Of a DNA stretch of 64,000 bases, positions 56,801-63,453 are shown in pieces. The stretch lies in the NCBI GenBank assembly GCA_042408965.1, contig JBHOQN010000008.1:1-64000 (forward strand). The letters are read 5' to 3'. Numbering within the stretch: the first letter of the stretch is position 1; each line of letters starts with the position of its first letter. The notes beneath the pieces were generated by a model. That model was not told the DNA's origin. It made no database searches and saw nothing but the letters and a program-made list of their open reading frames with translations. Origin of the DNA: Thermogemmatispora sp042408965. Lineage in GTDB: Bacteria > Chloroflexota > Ktedonobacteria > Ktedonobacterales > Ktedonobacteraceae. Both the position numbers and the translations under genes were made by a program.

Positions 56801-58378
56801 ATAGAAGCGGCCTTGCGCCAGCATCCGGCCGTTCAACAGGCCCTTGTCCTTTCTGAATATGCGAATAACGACACGATTATCAGAGCCTATGTGGTCACCC
56901 ACCCGCGCTTCTCTCCCACCTTCCGGGGACAGAGGCGCTATACTCTCCCCAATGGACTCGCCATCCTTCACCTGAACAAAAATGAAACTGACTATCTCTA
57001 CAAAGAGATCTTTGAAGTGCAGGCGTACCTTCGATACGGTATTACCATCAAGCCTGGTGACCTGGTCATCGATGTGGGAGGGAACATCGGGCTCTTCTCA
57101 CTCTTCGCTCACCTCGCCGCCAGTAACGTCAAACTCCTGGTGTTTGAGCCTAACCCTTCCGTGTTCGCCATCCTGCAGGCCAATACGGCTCTTTATAACG
57201 TTGATGCAAAACTCTTCAATATAGGGCTGGCCGAACAAGAGAGAATTGCAGATTTGGTATCCTTTACCGGCTACTCAATCTTTTCCGGTTTTTATACTGA
57301 TCCAGCAAGTGAGAAGCAGCTTGTGAAGGCATTCATGCAGAACATGGAACAGGCAGGCGCAACTGATATGCAGATACTGAGGCAAGAGGCTGACCAGATC
57401 CTCGAACAGCGTTTCGAGTCCCATAGCCAGCCAGCCCAGCTCCGTCCTCTCTCCAGCATCCTCGAAGAAGAGCAGATCACCCACGTCGATTTACTCAAAG
57501 TTAATGTGGAAAAGAGTGAACTCGCTGTATTGCGTGGAATCAAGGATGTCCACTGGTCGCTGATCAAACAGGTCGTTCTAGAAGTGGATCTGGAAAAGAA
57601 TCTCGGCCCCATCCTGGCGCTGCTGGAACAGCACGGTTTTAGCTCGATCACCGTCCAGGAGCCCCTCCTTGAGGGCACACAGCTCTTCTATGTCTACGCC
57701 GCGCGGCCAACATCCGGCCGCCATTTGTACCAAGAAGAGCCTGGGGGCCCCATCAGGATTTCACCCGGAGACGCTCAGTTGCTCTCGCCTGAACAACTCC
57801 ACTCCTATATCAGCGGCATCCTCCCTAGCTATATGCTTCCCGCATCCTACACGCTCCTGGAGGCGTTGCCACTGACTCCCAATGGCAAACCCGATCGCCA
57901 AGCACTACGAGCGCTTCACGCCAGTGAGCGTTGCACCTCAGCCCCTCACTTGCCACCGTCAACCGAACTGGAGCGCCAGATAGCAGCGATCTGGCAGGAG
58001 GTTCTGGGAAGAGATCCGATCGGACTGGATGATAATTTCTTCGATCTAGGAGGCCATTCCCTACTCATTGTACAAGCCTATCAGAAACTCAATCAGATCT
58101 ATCATGAGCGACTTCATGTCATAGATCTATTCAAATACACGACAGTGAGAGCACTGGCCGACTTTTTGAGTTCACAGAGGGCCACTCACCAAGCTGTTCC
58201 GCCACCTACTCGAGCAGAAGAGCGGGGGGCCGCGATTCGCCGGCAAGCTCAACTCCGCAGAGCCCATCGCACCAGACGAGGGGCGGTCACAGCAGAGCCA
58301 CCTGATAGCGAGGAGCAGCGGACAGATAGCCTCGAAAGCCATGAAGGCAGCAAGGAATGCCCGAGCAGAAAGGAGTGA
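50858..58378 (+). CDS. NRPS: C-A(Asn)-T-C-A(FkbM methyltransferase inserted)-T
   Basis: A 2506-residue bimodular protein. C1 (45-480) has HHIIFDG (178-184). A1 (500-1000) has pocket D-L-T-K-I-G-E-V-G-K, an Asn-type code; T1 Ser1046. C2 (about 1100-1530) has HHIVIDG starting at 1238. A2 (about 1555-2350) has a pocket reading A-A-G-K-I-G-H-V-G-K: the Asp that normally holds the alpha-amino group is Ala. Between motifs a8 and a9 of A2 sits an FkbM-type methyltransferase (about 2018-2281; DVGGNIG at 2072-2078). T2 Ser2401. The tail (about 2440-2506) is strongly basic, the kind seen ahead of KS-starting partners. GGAG lies 9 nt before the ATG. Confidence 0.95.
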   Translation: MSERNKHLTPEQRASLIERLRLKASQYDRHLEQALPIPLISRELPPPLSFSQERLWLFQQLNPTDVSYNITQAVSFQGSIHLGTLQKSIQEIIRRHEILRTTIRLVNEQPRQVITPRLTLAIPLIDLQELSTTEQEQYCQHLIAEEGEQLFDLERGPLIRFFFVRLGPQNHLLLFSIHHIIFDGWSIGVFVRELVALYEAFRQHQPSPLAPLALQYADFASWQREQLHEQRLQQLLAYWQAHVAHVPALLELPTDRPRTANRTYRGAKKVFIYSEELQNQLKVLSQREGTTLFMTLLAAFKVLLYRNTQERTICVGVPVANRGRVELWGLLGLFINNLPLCTHIQSGQPFNELLQRVRKVCLDGFMHQELPFEQLIRSLQIERNTSYTPLFQILFSMRNTMIPDLEVPGLHISALEIQREVTKYDLTMEVEESQTGLICRLVYSTDLFDESTITRLLNQFHCLLQSIVTHPEQSVDQLALLSDEERSTLVTTWNRTDVVLSPVCVHELFESQAASRPDAIALRCAGEHLTYGQLNIWSDRLASYLQHRGVGPEVPVGLCMETSLEQIIALLGILKAGGAYVPIDPRHPRPRIAHLLNNVAPALILTQQRLQNVLPYDAERIFTAEEWHNLQDQAYIRRGYGALSATLAYILSTSGSTGVPKEIMLTHQGLTNYLQWAISAYKVGATCDSLLHSPLTFDLTITSLFLPLITGGSLELLSAEETITALGRALDQAPVINLLKITPSHLKQLNTLLPITHNKTDPIVLILGGEALHWHDVQNWRIHCPTTRLINEYGPTETVVGCCVFEATSAEQGAVPIGRPIANTQLYILSSMLEPVPIGAIGELYIGGHGLARGYLNRADLTAERFLPNPFSSEPGARLYRTGDLARYRPDGTIEYHGRTDNQVKVRGFRIELGEIEAVLCDHPQVNEASVLLTRNRAGELMLTAYISVRQPGSVTEHALRRFLQARLPEYMVPAAFLILDALPLTPHGKVDRSALAAVARPPAQETHPQETLTPIEELIIMIWCEVLGIDRIAVNENFFALGGHSLRAVQAMSRLSIVLNQELPVRLLFEAPTVKELASQISSAQAVVSGQSIQPISAIAHDSPFLPSFAQERLWLMQQLDPMNPFYNTITVVRLRGPLDLVSLQRSLNAIIERHEVLRSTFQFRDGHLVVRINPATSKLLQVLDLTSLSESAQDNELQRLLRHCVHEPFDLAEEPLIRVHLVRRHRADHTLALTIHHIVIDGWSMDVLHRELAALYAAFANAQPASLPPLPIQYADYAHWQRTWLQGEVLGTQLAYWKKQLHALPPLLSLPTDYPRPAVQHFQGARQMLLLPSDIVTALKQFGKQQGVTLFMALLAVFQALLARYSGQQDIVVGTPVAHRQRPELEDLIGFFANTLVLRTDVAGELSFIQLVQRVRKVCLDAYTHQDLPFEKLVEELQPARNTSYSPLFQVMFTFQTMSSTTHCMQDLTLEPVWAPVYTAKFDLLMAVRETDEGLLLLLEYNGDLFQEATITRMLKHFQILLEAFLAKPERPIQEASLLTVDEQEQALSQWTAPHTPLAPGIDVAGLFEAVAIHAPHEVALVCEKESLSYEELNQRSNQLAHELRALGVAAEVPVILYLERSCDFVVGIMGILKASGVYIPLEADIPTARVMQIIHDAGARIVVTRRELIADLTLDDLNILFLDWHIAPLRGRPVTNPIRQVDPDHLAYCIYTSGSTGKPKGVAVAHKQLLNYLHGIMSYLNPAERSHFGLISTFAADLGHTMLFPALCTGGCLHIISRARMLDPELLITYCQQHPLDYLKIVPSHLLAMIDHPRASEMLPRQWLILGGEALPWELVDRLQTLHPTCRILNHYGPTETTVGVLVSEIRAEPHERQTRLAPLQQPLANTQVYVLDSALHPLPAGLPGELYIGGEGVSRGYLNAPAATAERFLPCPFSEVPGARLYRTGDRVRATSTGQIEFLGRTDEQIKVRGFRVELQEIEAALRQHPAVQQALVLSEYANNDTIIRAYVVTHPRFSPTFRGQRRYTLPNGLAILHLNKNETDYLYKEIFEVQAYLRYGITIKPGDLVIDVGGNIGLFSLFAHLAASNVKLLVFEPNPSVFAILQANTALYNVDAKLFNIGLAEQERIADLVSFTGYSIFSGFYTDPASEKQLVKAFMQNMEQAGATDMQILRQEADQILEQRFESHSQPAQLRPLSSILEEEQITHVDLLKVNVEKSELAVLRGIKDVHWSLIKQVVLEVDLEKNLGPILALLEQHGFSSITVQEPLLEGTQLFYVYAARPTSGRHLYQEEPGGPIRISPGDAQLLSPEQLHSYISGILPSYMLPASYTLLEALPLTPNGKPDRQALRALHASERCTSAPHLPPSTELERQIAAIWQEVLGRDPIGLDDNFFDLGGHSLLIVQAYQKLNQIYHERLHVIDLFKYTTVRALADFLSSQRATHQAVPPPTRAEERGAAIRRQAQLRRAHRTRRGAVTAEPPDSEEQRTDSLESHEGSKECPSRKE

Positions 58379-59208
58379 GTAAAGTTACAGTGCCAGAGAA
58401 CAGCGCATCCCGCCCTTGGATAACCAATGCTGAGCTCGCGCCAAACGCTCACATGCGTCTCTTCTGTCTACCTTACGCGGGAGGAGGAGCATCTGTTTTC
58501 CGAACCTGGAAGACTGCATTTCCAATGACAATTCAAGTATGTCCAATCCAGTTACCAGGGCGTGAGAACAGGCTCCGCGAGCGGCCCTTTCAGCATCTTT
58601 CGCCTCTTTTGACAGCACTTGCCCAAGAAATATTATTCTTTCTGGAGAAGCCTTTCGCGCTCTTTGGTTATAGCATGGGGGCGCTGATCGCTTTTGAACT
58701 GGCGCGGTATCTGAGACGCATATCCACGATCCACCTGGTCCATCTCTTCGTCGCGGGTTTCGATGCCCCTCATATTACGAGAACTCACAAGCCTGTACAT
58801 ACCCTGTCCGAGCCAGATCTTATCGAGAAACTACGGGCACTTAAAGGAACTCCCGAGGAGGTGCTGGCCCATGACGAGCTGATGCGTTTGCTGCTTCCAA
58901 CGCTGCGAGCTGATTTCGCCCTTTGTGAAACATACACATACTATGATGAGCCTCCACTTGATTGTCCACTCACGGTCTTCGGTGGGCTGGAGGATGAGAA
59001 CACATCGCCCGCACACTTGCGGGCCTGGAAGAAACATACGACACGCACATGCACTGTGCATATGCTACCTGGCTCTCACTTCTTCTTATATGAGAACAGG
59101 AATACAATCCTGGACATCATTATTTTTAATTTGAACGTATCGTTGGCAGAAACCGGTATGCTCTGGTCCAACAGCCAGAGACCACTGCTAAGAAAGGAGT
59201 CATCATGA
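58357..59208 (+). CDS. type II thioesterase
   Basis: A free-standing alpha/beta hydrolase of 283 residues that would clear misprimed or stalled carrier domains. GYSMG carries the nucleophile Ser106. Asp213 (GGLEDENTSP) and His241 (LPGSHFF) complete the triad. The N-terminal LFCLPYAGGGAS segment is typical of the family. The ATG lies 22 bp inside the end of the NRPS gene, with GAAGG 9 nt upstream; GTG 58375 is an alternative. It overlaps the MbtH gene by ATGA. The terminal module ends in a reductase, not a thioesterase, so this enzyme is more likely for editing than release. Confidence 0.94.
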   Translation: MPEQKGVSKVTVPENSASRPWITNAELAPNAHMRLFCLPYAGGGASVFRTWKTAFPMTIQVCPIQLPGRENRLRERPFQHLSPLLTALAQEILFFLEKPFALFGYSMGALIAFELARYLRRISTIHLVHLFVAGFDAPHITRTHKPVHTLSEPDLIEKLRALKGTPEEVLAHDELMRLLLPTLRADFALCETYTYYDEPPLDCPLTVFGGLEDENTSPAHLRAWKKHTTRTCTVHMLPGSHFFLYENRNTILDIIIFNLNVSLAETGMLWSNSQRPLLRKESS

Positions 59209-59429
59209 CCAACGACGATGAAGACACCACGATCTACAAGGTTGTTATCAACCACGAAGAGCAATACTCAATCTGGCCAGCAGGTCGGGAAAATCCACCT
59301 GGCTGGCGCGAGGTGGGCAAGAGCGGCTCCAAACAAGAATGTCTCGCCTATATCCAGGAGGTATGGACGGATATGCGTCCTCTGAGTTTGCGCCGACGTA
59401 TGGAAAAGCAGGCTGAATCAGAACAGTAG
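59205..59429 (+). CDS. MbtH-like protein
   Basis: This 74-residue helper protein binds A domains and makes many of them soluble or active. The family signature is complete: NHEEQYSIWP with Trp24, GWREVG with Trp34, and ECLAYIQEVWTDMRPLSLR with Trp54. It is translated from an ATG overlapping the thioesterase stop, with AAGGAG 5 nt upstream. It is the only MbtH in the window and may serve all eight A domains. Confidence 0.97.
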   Translation: MTNDDEDTTIYKVVINHEEQYSIWPAGRENPPGWREVGKSGSKQECLAYIQEVWTDMRPLSLRRRMEKQAESEQ

Positions 59430-59461
59430 TTGGCTGCATCATCTGAGGAAGGAGTTCTCTT

Positions 59462-59797
59462 ATGAATGAGCTTGTACAGCGCCTCTCCACCGGAGAACAT
59501 CCCGTGACGGTTGGAGGCCCCGCACCATCGCTGGAAGAGTTCAAGCGACGTGTGCTAGATATGGGATACGTGTTTATCAAATTTACTGATACCAGAGGTG
59601 GGACTGACCTGGGCGTCAGAATAGACAAAGAGCGAACAGATCTGCGCCAAGCCAACTTTGACCAGGGCACGGGGGTAGCTCATATTGAAGGAACCCTTAC
59701 GCTTAATTATGTCAAAGTTCGGTGCGTAGCCACTATCGCTCTGGACACCTTACAGGGAAGTGGGCACCTCGTTACACTGGAAGAGGTACGTCCTTAG
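59462..59797 (+). CDS. conserved-looking small protein of unknown function
   Basis: A protein of 111 residues behind a good ribosome-binding site (AAGGAG, 7 nt), 32 bp after mbtH. The N-terminal part (PAPSLEEFKRRVLDMGYVFIKFTDTRGGTDLGVRI is the core, about 21-54) looks helical then strand-rich. The rest alternates strands (HIEGTLTLNYVKVRCVATI near 70-90). There is no signal peptide, membrane span or metal motif, so it is probably a compact cytoplasmic beta protein. I cannot name the family. Co-transcription with MbtH and NRPS genes suggests an accessory role in the line. Confidence 0.8.
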   Translation: MNELVQRLSTGEHPVTVGGPAPSLEEFKRRVLDMGYVFIKFTDTRGGTDLGVRIDKERTDLRQANFDQGTGVAHIEGTLTLNYVKVRCVATIALDTLQGSGHLVTLEEVRP

Positions 59798-59800
59798 AGC

Positions 59801-59864
59801 GAGCCAGGAGGCTCCACGGTTTCAAACCATGATATCCTGGGATGGTATGGTGGTTTGAAACCGT
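59801..59864 (+). repeat. 14-bp perfect inverted repeat with a smaller hairpin in front
   Basis: ACGGTTTCAAACCA at 59816-59829 is exactly complementary to TGGTTTGAAACCGT at 59851-59864, with a 21-nt loop. Just upstream GAGCC (59801-59805) pairs with GGCTC (59810-59814). No T-run follows, so this is not a standard terminator. It sits between the small gene and the A-T-C NRPS gene and may regulate the latter or mark an old insertion. Confidence 0.7.
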
Positions 59865-59974
59865 CACTCCCTGGAGTACGCCAAAGACCCGAAGCAACGA
59901 TTGAAGCAAACAGGACCACCTTCTCAATGACGACGCACCTGTGAAACCATCTCGACCAACCGATGGAGCATTCT

Positions 59975-62900
59975 ATGGAGTCTATGGAGAGGATGGCATC
60001 CAGTTCCTCTATTATATGTGGCTCGCAAGCCGAAACGCAGTGCATACCTGTAGGATGGCATGCTACCGCTGCCAGTCATGGCAGTGAGTATACTATCCAC
60101 CAGCTTTTCTTATCCCAGGTCCAACGCACGCCTGACGCTATTGCCCTGGTCGCAGCCGACGCCCAGATAAGCTACCTCGAACTGCATCACCGCTCCAATC
60201 AGCTCGCCCACATTCTCGGCGACTTAGGAGTAGGACCCGAAGTCCGGGTGGGGATCTGTGCGGAACGTTCACCTGCAATGATACTGGGACTGCTCGCTGT
60301 CCTTAAAGCAGGAGGCGCATATGTTCCTCTCGATCCTACATATCCTCAAGAGAGGCTGCACTTCATCCTGACAGATAGCCAGATCGACATCCTGCTGACC
60401 CAGGAACACCTGTGCCCGCGCTTACCAGCGCAGTGTCGCCATATCGTTGACCTGGATCACATCTGGAAAGACGCTGACTGCTCCGACACGAGCAATATGT
60501 CAGAGAGAGTTCACGCAAGGAACATCGCGTATGTTATCTATACGTCTGGCTCTACCGGACTTCCCAAAGGCGTGCTTATAGAGCATAGCAGTGCCACCAA
60601 TTTCTTACATTGGGCCAGCCAATTCTTCACTGAACAAGAAGTCTCTGGTGTGCTAGCCTCAACGTCCATCTGCTTTGATCTCTCCATCTTTGAAATCTTT
60701 GGGACACTCATTCGCGGCGGCACCGTTATCCTTGCGGAGAATGCTCTACATCCTCCCACCCTGCTCGCGCAATCGAGGGTGACGCTCATCAATACCGTTC
60801 CATCGGTTATGACCGCACTGCTCAAATTGTATCCTCTGCCTGACTCCCTCAGCACAGTGAATCTGGCCGGTGAGTCCCTTTCCCAAAAGCTCGTAGATCA
60901 CCTTTATGCACGTTCCTCTCTCCAGCGCGTTCTCAACCTGTATGGTCCCAGCGAGACCACCACCTATTCGACATTCGCCGTGGTAGAGGCCGGTGTTCCC
61001 CCCCCTCCCACCATCGGTCGCCCCATTGCCAACACCCAGGCCTATGTGCTAGGCCCGAACTGGCTTCCCGTCCCGCCAGGAACGGTGGGAGAACTTTACA
61101 TCGGCGGAGCAGGACTGGCGCGAGGCTACCTCTCCCGGCCAGCCCTGACTGCTGAGCGGTTTCTTCCCAACCCCTTTAGCACCTTACCCGGGGAACGCAT
61201 GTACAGAACGGGTGATCTGGTCCGCTACCGATCAGATGGGAATCTAGAGTTCATCGGCCGAGTTGATCAGCAAGTGAAGATACGCGGCTTCCGCATTGAA
61301 CCGGGCGAAATCGAAGCCATCCTTGCTCAGCACCCGGCTATCGCCGAGGTCAGAGTGCTGGCTAGAGAAAATACCACAGATCAAAAGGAGCTGATTGGCT
61401 ACCTAGTGTTTCATCGCAATGAGACCCGTCCCTCTGCTCAGGAGCTGCGTGCTTATCTGCGCCACTATCTGCCGGACTACATGGTTCCCGGCACGTTCCT
61501 ACCACTCGAGGCCTTCCCGCTCACGCCTAACGGCAAGGTTGATCATGCCGCCCTGCTAGCTCTTGAGGGACCGGCATTACCTGAGTCGGAGCTATCTCCT
61601 GAGCCAGGTACGCCTCTTGAGCAGAGGCTCGCCCATATATGGACAGCGATTCTGAAGCACCAGCAGTTTGGCATGGACAGCAACTTCTTTGAGGTGGGCG
61701 GTGATTCTCTGCTGGCCATGCTGGTCCTTTCGCATATACGGGAGACTCTGCACGTCGAGGTACCCCTGTCCTCCTTCTTCGAGCACCCAACACTTGCCAC
61801 TCTGGCAGAACAGGTGGCTATAAGCCCTCCCAGCCATCCAGAGCCAGAGCAAACGTCCCTCTCTCAGGAAAGCTCCGCAAATTTATTCCCCCTTTCATTC
61901 GGGCAGCAAGGCTTATGGATTCAGGAAATGTTATTTCCATCTAACAATATCAATACAATAGTCCTTGCTCTTAGAATGACTGGAACACTCGATATCGTAT
62001 CCTTAGAAAAGAGTCTTCTAAAACTTGTAGAGCGCCATCACATTCTTCACACTCGATTTCTGCTTCTGGAGGGAGAGCTCTATCAGCAGGTTGAGCCGCT
62101 GCGAACTCCCCTACTCGTCGTAGAGGATTTTGCTGACCAGCCTGTTGAGACAGGTGAATATCTGCTGCGCCAGCGCTTAGAGCAGGAGATCGGGCAGACG
62201 TTGACTATGACCCAAGGACCACTTTTCTCCCCCACGCTTTTTCGCCTATCAAAGCAGGAGCACCTCTTGCTTGTACGCGTACACCACGCTATCTGGGATG
62301 GCTGGTCAACTTCCATATTTCTGAGAAATCTGGCCGCTTTCTATACCGCAGAGATATACCGCACCCCTGCAGCACTCCCTCCACTTTCCATGCAGTACGC
62401 GGACTTTGTACTCTGGCAGAGGCAATGGCTCCAGGGAGAGGTGCTTTTGCAGCACCAGGAATACTGGGCACGCCAGTTGCTCGGTGCTCCTCCATTGCTT
62501 GCTCTGCCTACAGACCGCCCGCGTCCGCCGCAACCCAGCCTGCGAGGGGAGACGCTTTCCTTTGAGCTTCCACCTCACATCACACAAGCCCTGCGGCAAC
62601 TGGCTCAACAAGAGCAGGTCAGCCTGTTCATGACCCTACTCACCTCCTTCCTGATACTACTCGCTCGTTACAGTGGCCAGGAAGATATTGTTATTGGCAC
62701 CCCCATCGCGAATCGCATCCGACCACAAACCGAGGAAACGATCGGATTTTTCGTCACGATGCTGGCACTGCGCGTCGATCTCTCGGGGAATCCTACAGTG
62801 CGAACCCTGCTGACCCACGTACGTGAAGTATGCCTGGAGGCCTACGCCCACCAGGATTTCCCTTTTGAACTCGTGCTTGAAACACTGCAACCAGCGCGTG

Positions 62901-63241
62901 ATCCCGCGTACCATCCGCTTCTCCAGGTTCTTTTCGTTTTCCAAAACATACCGCTCGAATTACCTGCCTTTCCTGCGCTCGACGTAAGCCTTAGTGAATC
63001 AGAAAGGCAGGTATCCCCTTTTGATTTAACAATGGAGATAATAGAAGACCAGGACTGCCTGAGAGGACGTATGGAATACAGCACAGATCTCTTTGACCGG
63101 GAAACAATAGCGCGCTTGGTAGGTCACTGGCAGACGTTAACAGCCAGCATGGCAACCTCCTCCTGCGAACAACGAATAAAAAAATTGCCTCTCCAGACAC
63201 ACGTGGAGTCTCGGCCGCCAGACAATTTGCCTGCGAACTAA
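59975..63241 (+). CDS. NRPS: A(Ala)-T-C
   Basis: A 1088-residue protein. The adenylation domain (about 35-530) has a pocket reading D-L-F-N-N-A-L-T-Y-K, which I associate with Ala (possibly Gly). The carrier domain (VGGDSLL) has Ser578. A complete C-terminal condensation domain (about 645-1070) has HHAIWDG starting at 770. The module order is shifted by one domain: no C at the front, a C at the back. This fits docking onto a protein that begins with A, such as 15231-20408. Several ATGs are close together; 59975 has GGAG 6 nt upstream, while 59963, 59984 and 59993 are less well served. Confidence 0.93.
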   Translation: MESMERMASSSSIICGSQAETQCIPVGWHATAASHGSEYTIHQLFLSQVQRTPDAIALVAADAQISYLELHHRSNQLAHILGDLGVGPEVRVGICAERSPAMILGLLAVLKAGGAYVPLDPTYPQERLHFILTDSQIDILLTQEHLCPRLPAQCRHIVDLDHIWKDADCSDTSNMSERVHARNIAYVIYTSGSTGLPKGVLIEHSSATNFLHWASQFFTEQEVSGVLASTSICFDLSIFEIFGTLIRGGTVILAENALHPPTLLAQSRVTLINTVPSVMTALLKLYPLPDSLSTVNLAGESLSQKLVDHLYARSSLQRVLNLYGPSETTTYSTFAVVEAGVPPPPTIGRPIANTQAYVLGPNWLPVPPGTVGELYIGGAGLARGYLSRPALTAERFLPNPFSTLPGERMYRTGDLVRYRSDGNLEFIGRVDQQVKIRGFRIEPGEIEAILAQHPAIAEVRVLARENTTDQKELIGYLVFHRNETRPSAQELRAYLRHYLPDYMVPGTFLPLEAFPLTPNGKVDHAALLALEGPALPESELSPEPGTPLEQRLAHIWTAILKHQQFGMDSNFFEVGGDSLLAMLVLSHIRETLHVEVPLSSFFEHPTLATLAEQVAISPPSHPEPEQTSLSQESSANLFPLSFGQQGLWIQEMLFPSNNINTIVLALRMTGTLDIVSLEKSLLKLVERHHILHTRFLLLEGELYQQVEPLRTPLLVVEDFADQPVETGEYLLRQRLEQEIGQTLTMTQGPLFSPTLFRLSKQEHLLLVRVHHAIWDGWSTSIFLRNLAAFYTAEIYRTPAALPPLSMQYADFVLWQRQWLQGEVLLQHQEYWARQLLGAPPLLALPTDRPRPPQPSLRGETLSFELPPHITQALRQLAQQEQVSLFMTLLTSFLILLARYSGQEDIVIGTPIANRIRPQTEETIGFFVTMLALRVDLSGNPTVRTLLTHVREVCLEAYAHQDFPFELVLETLQPARDPAYHPLLQVLFVFQNIPLELPAFPALDVSLSESERQVSPFDLTMEIIEDQDCLRGRMEYSTDLFDRETIARLVGHWQTLTASMATSSCEQRIKKLPLQTHVESRPPDNLPAN

Positions 63242-63453
63242 TGGGAATGATTCCATCCTGCTGAGGAACAGTAGAGAGCCCAGGTCTGACCGTGCGGGGC
63301 CAGGTCTACTACCTGCGATGTCCTCTTATCCACCATCATCGCCCCCGCCTGCACCGGCTTCCCGATCGCCTGGCACAAGACCGACGCTCCCGCCCCTGGC
63401 CGGCGCCCGTGGTGGCGCGGGCAGAGATCCTCCTCTACCCGCACTGACCACCT

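Noticed and set aside
10751..63241. Epimerisation domains in the NRPS proteins
   Set aside because: Every C-superfamily domain found lies in a condensation position; none follows a carrier domain in the position and form of an E domain.
63242..63453. Possible transposase remnant between the A-T-C NRPS and the ABC gene
   Set aside because: Frames on both strands give only fragments that I could not match to any transposase motif.
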